The translations under genes were made by a program, and so were the position numbers. The notes beneath the pieces are model-generated. The model had not been told where the DNA came from. It searched no databases and saw only the letters and a list, made by a program, of their open reading frames with translations. A stretch of 9,801 bases of DNA from Thermoplasmata archaeon (GTDB taxonomy: Archaea > Thermoplasmatota > E2 > DHVEG-1): assembly GCA_003649845.1 (NCBI GenBank), contig QMTB01000038.1:1-9801 (forward strand), in the 5' to 3' direction. Every line of letters starts with the position of its first letter. The stretch's first letter is position 1. Shown in pieces: positions 5,778 to 9,801 of this stretch.

Positions 5778-7967
5778 ATGAAAAAACTCATATTCAGAGG
5801 TATAGTACAAGGAGTAGGGTTTAGACCAACAGTTTATAGGATAGCAGAGAAACTAGATGCAAATGGATATGTACTCAATAAAGGTTCAGAAGTTGAAGTA
5901 GTCATAGATGTTGATCCAGATAAATTTATCTCTCTACTAAAAGAAGAATTACCATCTATAGCCAAAATTACAGAGATTATAATAGAGGATTATAATGGTA
6001 AAATCAAAGGTTTTAGTATATATAAAAGTAGAGAGGGTAGTAGACAATCTTTGATACCAGTTGATACTGCCACCTGTGAAAATTGTATAAAAGAGATTTT
6101 TGATAAAAAAAATCGTCGATATCTCTATCCTTTTACTAATTGTACTATATGTGGAGCTAGATTTAGTCTTATATCAGATGTACCATATGATCGAGAGAGG
6201 ACAGCGATGCATTCTTTTCCATTATGCAAGGAATGCGGGGATGAATATAGGAATCCATTAGATAGAAGATATCATGCTCAAACAATCTCTTGTCCCAATT
6301 GTGGACCTAAATATATACTATATGATAGTCGTGGTAATAATCTTGGCAGTGAAGATGCCATTAAAAGATTTGCTAAGCAGATAGATGAAGGTAAGATAGG
6401 GGTTGTTAAATCTTGGGGTGGAATGCATATATGCTGCAAACTAGAAGAGATAACGAGGTTTAGAGAATGGTATCATAGACCACAGAAGTCTTTTGCAGTT
6501 ATGGTTCGAAACCTAGAAGTTGCTAGAGAATACGGTGAGATTACACATAGAGTAGAAGAATTATTAGTCTCTCTGCGGAGACCAATTGTTTTAGTTAAAA
6601 AAAAGATGATGGAAGAGGTCTCTCCAGGGTTAGATACAATAGGTTTATATCTACCATATACTGCTCTACATCACATCCTCTTCTATTATCTAAAATCAGA
6701 TGCTATAATTATGACCTCAGCTAATATACCAGGAGAGCCAATGATAATAGATAATAGCGAGGCTTTTTCTTTAAATGCTGATATATATTTACTGCATAAT
6801 AGAGAGATAATCAATAGAATCGATGACTCTGTTATAAAACCATGGAATGATAAAATATTCTTCCTACGTAAATCTAGAGGTTATGTTCCAGAGCCTATAG
6901 ATGTAGATTATAATTATCATATACTAACAGTAGGAGCCAGTGAACAGGTGCATGCATCTATCTCAACTGATTCAAAAATCTATATGACACAATATATTGG
7001 AAATACACATTATTATCCTACTCTACAATTTCTAGAAGATAGCCTCAACCATATGATGCATCTAACTATGGATAAAAAAATATTAGATGCAGTAGGTATG
7101 GATAAACACCCTAGATATACAACTAGAGAAGTGGCTTATAAATTTGCTAAAGAATATTCTACATCTATATTTGAAATACAACATCACTGGGCCCATGCAG
7201 CAAGTTTACTATTAGATCAAGGGGTTGAAGAAGCCATTGTTTTAACATTAGATGGTTTAGGATATGGAGATGATGATAACCTATGGGGTGGAGAGATACT
7301 ACAGAGTAGTTTTAAAGATTATAATAGAATAGGTCATCTAAGATATATACCATTATTAGGTGGTGATAAAGCAACAGAGGAACCCTATAGGATAGTATAT
7401 GCATTACTTGGAGAAGATATACTAGGATTATTCTCTGATTTAGAGATAGATGTATTAGAAAAACAAAAGGATTTCTCTCCTAAAACCAGTAGTTTTGGTA
7501 GGATACTCGATGCACTATCAAGTTATCTAGGTATATGTATGAAACGTACATATGAAGGTGAACCTGCTATGAAACTAGAGAGATATCTATCAGTGGGAAA
7601 ACCAGTCTATGAATTCAAAGTATCTATCAAAGATAATATTATAGATACAATAGATCTATTTAGACAACTTAGAGATAAAACTAATACTATCAGGTTTACA
7701 GAGAAGATGAAAGCTGATCTTAGCTATTCCCTAGTAAAAACTATTGTAGATGCAATGTGTGATATAGCTATAGCTAAAGCAGAAGAAGAAAATATAAAAT
7801 ATATAGGAGTAACCGGCGGTGTATCCTATAATATACCAATTGTGGAGATGATTAAAGAAAAAGTAGAGAAAAATAATTTAACATTACTTGTACATAATCG
7901 TATACCAAATGGAGATGGAGGTATATCAGTAGGACAAAATATTATCATAAGTAGAAAACTAGATTAA
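5778..7967 (+). CDS. hypF: Carbamoyltransferase HypF
   Basis: HypF makes carbamoyl-adenylate from carbamoyl phosphate and ATP and transfers the carbamoyl group to the C-terminal Cys of HypE, the first step of cyanide-ligand synthesis. The 729-residue protein (family ~750) has all expected parts: acylphosphatase domain with FRGIVQGVGFRP (6-17); two zinc-finger pairs, CENC/CTIC (100-103, 122-125) and CKEC/CPNC (150-153, 172-175), with RRYHAQ (163-168); a YrdC-like domain (about 190-370) including KSWGGMH, HRPQKSFAVM, MTSAN and RIDDSV; and a Kae1-like domain with metal-binding HHWAH (469-473), LDGLGYG (491-497), GRILDAL, YEGEPAM and a final GDGGISVGQ. ATG 5778 is preferred over TTG 5766 because the domain begins there. 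It has no strong ribosome binding site and lies 1 nt after the ferredoxin stop, so reinitiation is likely. It converges on the nitroreductase gene with overlapping stops. Confidence 0.96.
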   Translation: MKKLIFRGIVQGVGFRPTVYRIAEKLDANGYVLNKGSEVEVVIDVDPDKFISLLKEELPSIAKITEIIIEDYNGKIKGFSIYKSREGSRQSLIPVDTATCENCIKEIFDKKNRRYLYPFTNCTICGARFSLISDVPYDRERTAMHSFPLCKECGDEYRNPLDRRYHAQTISCPNCGPKYILYDSRGNNLGSEDAIKRFAKQIDEGKIGVVKSWGGMHICCKLEEITRFREWYHRPQKSFAVMVRNLEVAREYGEITHRVEELLVSLRRPIVLVKKKMMEEVSPGLDTIGLYLPYTALHHILFYYLKSDAIIMTSANIPGEPMIIDNSEAFSLNADIYLLHNREIINRIDDSVIKPWNDKIFFLRKSRGYVPEPIDVDYNYHILTVGASEQVHASISTDSKIYMTQYIGNTHYYPTLQFLEDSLNHMMHLTMDKKILDAVGMDKHPRYTTREVAYKFAKEYSTSIFEIQHHWAHAASLLLDQGVEEAIVLTLDGLGYGDDDNLWGGEILQSSFKDYNRIGHLRYIPLLGGDKATEEPYRIVYALLGEDILGLFSDLEIDVLEKQKDFSPKTSSFGRILDALSSYLGICMKRTYEGEPAMKLERYLSVGKPVYEFKVSIKDNIIDTIDLFRQLRDKTNTIRFTEKMKADLSYSLVKTIVDAMCDIAIAKAEEENIKYIGVTGGVSYNIPIVEMIKEKVEKNNLTLLVHNRIPNGDGGISVGQNIIISRKLD

Positions 7968-8563
7968 TCAATCCATTTAATAATATCTCCTATCTTTCTA
8001 ATAGGAAGTTTCATTTTCTCTTCAGCTGGATAACCAAATACAATCGCAGCAGCTATATGATAGCCTTCTGGTACACCTATATCTTTTAGATATTTTTTAT
8101 TTAAATTTAATACATTTGCAAGTCCAATCCAGCAGCTTCCTATACCTAGAGAATATGCTGCTAGCATCATATTTTGAGCGCAACAAGCAGTAGATTCCGT
8201 TGAAAATAGTTTATCATCAGTTAAAACTAGTATCAATACAGGGGCATCAAAAAAGATGTGATCCTCTTTTGCATAAGCTGCTGCCGCTAGAAGTATTTTA
8301 TTCTCTCTCTCCTTCAACTCCTTAGGTACATTAATCTTCTTCCTCAGCAACTTCTTTAATTCTTCTTTAACTTTCTCTGATAAATCATGGATATACTCTT
8401 TATTAGTAATTATAATAAATCTCCAAGGTTGCCTATTTCGATCAGATGGAGCATATCTTCCTGCTTGAATTATCTCTTCAATAAGCTCTCTTTCAACAGG
8501 TTTATCTTGGAATCTTCGAATACTCCTCCTTTGCTTGATAAGTTGAATTAACTCATTTGACAT
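7964..8563 (-). CDS. Nitroreductase-family FMN oxidoreductase
   Basis: This is a 199-residue cytoplasmic protein of the nitroreductase superfamily, which binds FMN as a dimer and uses NAD(P)H or other donors; the true substrate of such archaeal members is usually unknown. Visible family signs are the phosphate-binding KQRRSIRRF (10-18), APSDRNRQPWRF (38-49), and a C-terminal helix region with ACCAQNMMLAAYSLGIGSCWIG, where the adjacent cysteines and GIGSCWIG are common in this family. The start ATG at 8563 abuts the TAA stop of the upstream membrane protein gene (TAAATG), with a weak GAGAG just before, so the two are probably co-transcribed and translationally coupled. Its stop codon overlaps that of hypF on the other strand. 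There is no direct evidence that it works with the hydrogenase. Family call sure, function open. Confidence 0.9.
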   Translation of the reverse strand: MSNELIQLIKQRRSIRRFQDKPVERELIEEIIQAGRYAPSDRNRQPWRFIIITNKEYIHDLSEKVKEELKKLLRKKINVPKELKERENKILLAAAAYAKEDHIFFDAPVLILVLTDDKLFSTESTACCAQNMMLAAYSLGIGSCWIGLANVLNLNKKYLKDIGVPEGYHIAAAIVFGYPAEEKMKLPIRKIGDIIKWID

Positions 8564-9247
8564 TTATCTCTCTTTCTTCTTTTTAAGATAGGGAACACCT
8601 GATTTCTTATTTATATGTACCTCATATCCCTCTGGTAGAGGACAAGGTATACCTTTATCAGAGCTTTCTCTGCTAAAGAAATAGAATACTCTAGATGAAC
8701 CACTTTTAGTTGGAACTAGTTTCTTATATAGTGTAAACTCTCCATGTTTATATACCTCCTCAGCGGTTTCCCTCTCCTCAGTTTCCATCTCCTCGGTTTC
8801 CTCTAATAGTTCCTCCTCAATTTCCACTCTCTTCTCTTCAAACTTTTTTGCTATAGGTTTAAAATGTCGACGGGTAGATGATAGAAATAGAGATATAAGT
8901 GATATAAAGCTCAAGATGAAGAGTGGATACCATAGGATTATATTTCCTGTGTTAACTAGGAATACTATGGAGATAATGGTATAGATGATAGAAACTAGTA
9001 GGGCATATGCTAAACCCCATTTTTTTCTCTTTAGAAACCCATAAGATATAACAGGTATAGCTATGATGGATAATACTAATATTAGCCATGTTATATACTG
9101 TAATACTGATATACCTTTGAGTATTCTATTAGCTGAGAATATTAGGAATACAATGTTTAAAAATAATAGTAGTACCAATATTGGTTTTATTCCATATCTT
9201 CCTACTTTTTCTTTTATCTCTTCAGATTTTCCCTTGGATTTTATCAT
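8564..9247 (-). CDS. Four-helix membrane protein with acidic linker and small C-terminal domain
   Basis: I do not recognise a named family for the whole protein (227 residues). Four hydrophobic segments lie at about 20-39, 51-72, 78-98 and 103-123. The lysine/arginine-rich N-terminus (1-18) and the KRKK loop (73-76) suggest both ends are cytoplasmic. Residues 136-166 are strongly acidic and probably helical or coiled coil. The end (170-227) forms a compact basic unit with VFYFFSRESSDKGIP, PLPEGYEV and NKKSGVPYLKKKK, a pattern I associate, from memory, with small domains in Thermoplasmatota proteins; that link is not proven here. The start at 9247 is supported by AGGTGGGAGAGG just upstream. 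It is directly followed by the nitroreductase gene. A sensor, scaffold or adaptor role is conceivable but unsupported. Confidence 0.8.
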   Translation of the reverse strand: MIKSKGKSEEIKEKVGRYGIKPILVLLLFLNIVFLIFSANRILKGISVLQYITWLILVLSIIAIPVISYGFLKRKKWGLAYALLVSIIYTIISIVFLVNTGNIILWYPLFILSFISLISLFLSSTRRHFKPIAKKFEEKRVEIEEELLEETEEMETEERETAEEVYKHGEFTLYKKLVPTKSGSSRVFYFFSRESSDKGIPCPLPEGYEVHINKKSGVPYLKKKKER

Positions 9248-9298
9248 AAGCCTCTCCCACCTCTTAAAAGGAGGATCACCATATTTTCATAGAGAAAC

Positions 9299-9312
9299 TA
9301 AATTTAAATGTT
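9299..9312 (-). promoter_or_regulatory. Candidate promoter of the membrane protein / nitroreductase pair
   Basis: On the minus strand this reads GGGGGAAAC then ATTTAAATTTAG, a purine-rich BRE-like element followed by an AT-rich TATA box. A start about 26 nt downstream (near 9280) would give a leader of about 32 nt containing the ribosome binding site of the gene starting at 9247. This is the best-looking BRE/TATA combination in the window. Confidence 0.5.
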
Positions 9313-9334
9313 TCCCCCAGATCATATTTACTTC

Positions 9335-9340
9335 AAAAAA
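9335..9340 (-). terminator. Possible oligo-T terminator after the right-edge gene
   Basis: On the minus strand TTTTTT follows the TAG stop at 9344 after 3 nt. Archaeal terminators are typically short T-runs without a hairpin, so it may separate this gene from the promoter of the next one. The run is short. Confidence 0.35.
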
Positions 9341-9343
9341 CTC

Positions 9344-9801
9344 CTACTCTATATCTTTTATAATCATTTTCAATATAAACTTATTCAAGAATTTGATATG
9401 TGATAATTTTAATATCAAATTCAGAAGTTTCTGCCGTGGTTTTAATATACTTACAACTCCATCTCCATGAGATCTCAATTTGAGATCATCTATTTCTCCC
9501 TTGAATTCTACCTCTATCCTATACTTGGAGATAGTATTCTTCCTTGTTCTTGGTATCTCATGGTTTATAAGTAGAAATCTTGTAATAGCTCTCTGATCAT
9601 ATTCAAAAGGTTCAATTGTTTTATAAAGAAAATTATTAATATTTTTTATAATCCTAGTATATCTTTTAATTTCTCTTTTATCTGTTACTCTACCAGAAGG
9701 TAATTCTTTGTTCTCTATGAAGATTAAAGCCGCTACACCAAGAGAGATGGTTGAATCCTCTGGAGCATAATACTCGATATGTTTAACTTTTTCATATAAC
9801 C
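9344..9801 (-). CDS. Unrecognised protein, C-terminal part (runs off right edge)
   Basis: A minus-strand frame is open from the right window edge to a TAG stop at 9344, giving 152 codons without interruption, which is unlikely by chance at this AT content. Its codon choice (AGA, ATA, TTA) matches the neighbouring genes. The start lies outside the window. I recognise no family. Visible are STISLGVAALIFIENKELPSGR near the beginning of the fragment, a basic middle (KREIKRYTRIIKNINNFL), FEYDQRAITRFLLINHEIPR, a beta-like stretch with YRIEVEFKGEIDDL, and a very basic hydrophobic end rich in Lys, Leu and Ile. There is no clear transmembrane segment and no cysteines. It lies upstream of the membrane protein gene on the same strand, with a likely promoter and T-run between them, so it is probably a separate transcription unit. 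Confidence 0.65.
   Translation of the reverse strand, partial: LYEKVKHIEYYAPEDSTISLGVAALIFIENKELPSGRVTDKREIKRYTRIIKNINNFLYKTIEPFEYDQRAITRFLLINHEIPRTRKNTISKYRIEVEFKGEIDDLKLRSHGDGVVSILKPRQKLLNLILKLSHIKFLNKFILKMIIKDIE

Noticed and set aside
6405..6440. KSWGGMHICC in HypF instead of the KGLGGFHL-type motif of E. coli
   Set aside because: It looked like an active-site change at first, but the GG and His are kept and the variant resembles what I recall of archaeal HypF proteins, so it is probably lineage-typical.
9267..9280. AAAGGAGGATCACC resembling part of the 16S rRNA 3' end
   Set aside because: The order of the elements does not match the true rRNA tail (GGATCACCTCC), and no rRNA-like sequence surrounds it. 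The purine run lies on the strand opposite to the local gene.
9063..9470. Plus-strand open frame of 135 codons
   Set aside because: It lies opposite the membrane protein start, its promoter and the right-edge gene. It has no ribosome binding site or domain signs, and the minus-strand genes explain the region better.

Overview
The window looks like an AT-rich archaeal chromosome segment (G+C about one third by eye). Supporting signs are heavy use of AGA and ATA codons, AT-rich TATA-like boxes near several starts, clear GGAGG-type ribosome binding sites inside the operon, an archaeal-style HypF, and a secreted gingipain-like C25 protease of the kind common in uncultured Thermoplasmatota. The lineage is an inference; there is no rRNA or other marker gene here. 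The most likely source is an anaerobic, hydrogen-metabolising archaeon.

Left part (1-1806, minus strand): the N-terminal 422 codons of a secreted peptidase C25-type protein run off the left edge. Upstream of it on the same strand is a HycI-type hydrogenase maturation endopeptidase. A divergent intergenic stretch of about 270 bp follows, holding candidate promoters for both directions and a pair of 10-bp direct repeats.

Centre (2077-7967, plus strand): a hydrogenase island. hypE comes first, then a tight run of four structural genes for a group 4 [NiFe]-hydrogenase: NuoB-like small subunit, NuoC-like subunit, NuoD-like catalytic large subunit with both CxxC nickel motifs, and a 2x[4Fe-4S] NuoI-like ferredoxin subunit. 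hypF follows 1 bp after the ferredoxin gene. HypF and HypE together make the cyanide ligands of the active site. HycI would trim the C-terminal tail of the large subunit, which has a 30-residue extension after the DPCMSC motif. The four structural genes follow the mbhJ-K-L-N order with the membrane-anchor gene (mbhM/echB/nuoH type) absent between them. No ion-pumping antiporter-like subunit lies in the window, so the membrane arm is either encoded elsewhere or missing. HypA, B, C and D are also not here.

Right part (7964-9801, minus strand): a nitroreductase-family flavoprotein converges on hypF, with the two stop codons overlapping. It sits directly behind a gene for a four-helix membrane protein with an acidic linker and a small cytoplasmic C-terminal domain, which has its own candidate promoter. 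The right edge cuts an unrecognised protein on the same strand.

No tRNA, rRNA, CRISPR array or insertion sequence was seen. The main points for follow-up are the hydrogenase module lacking a membrane subunit, an exact 17-bp repeat linking hypE to the ribosome binding site of the small-subunit gene, and the small C-terminal domain of the membrane protein.
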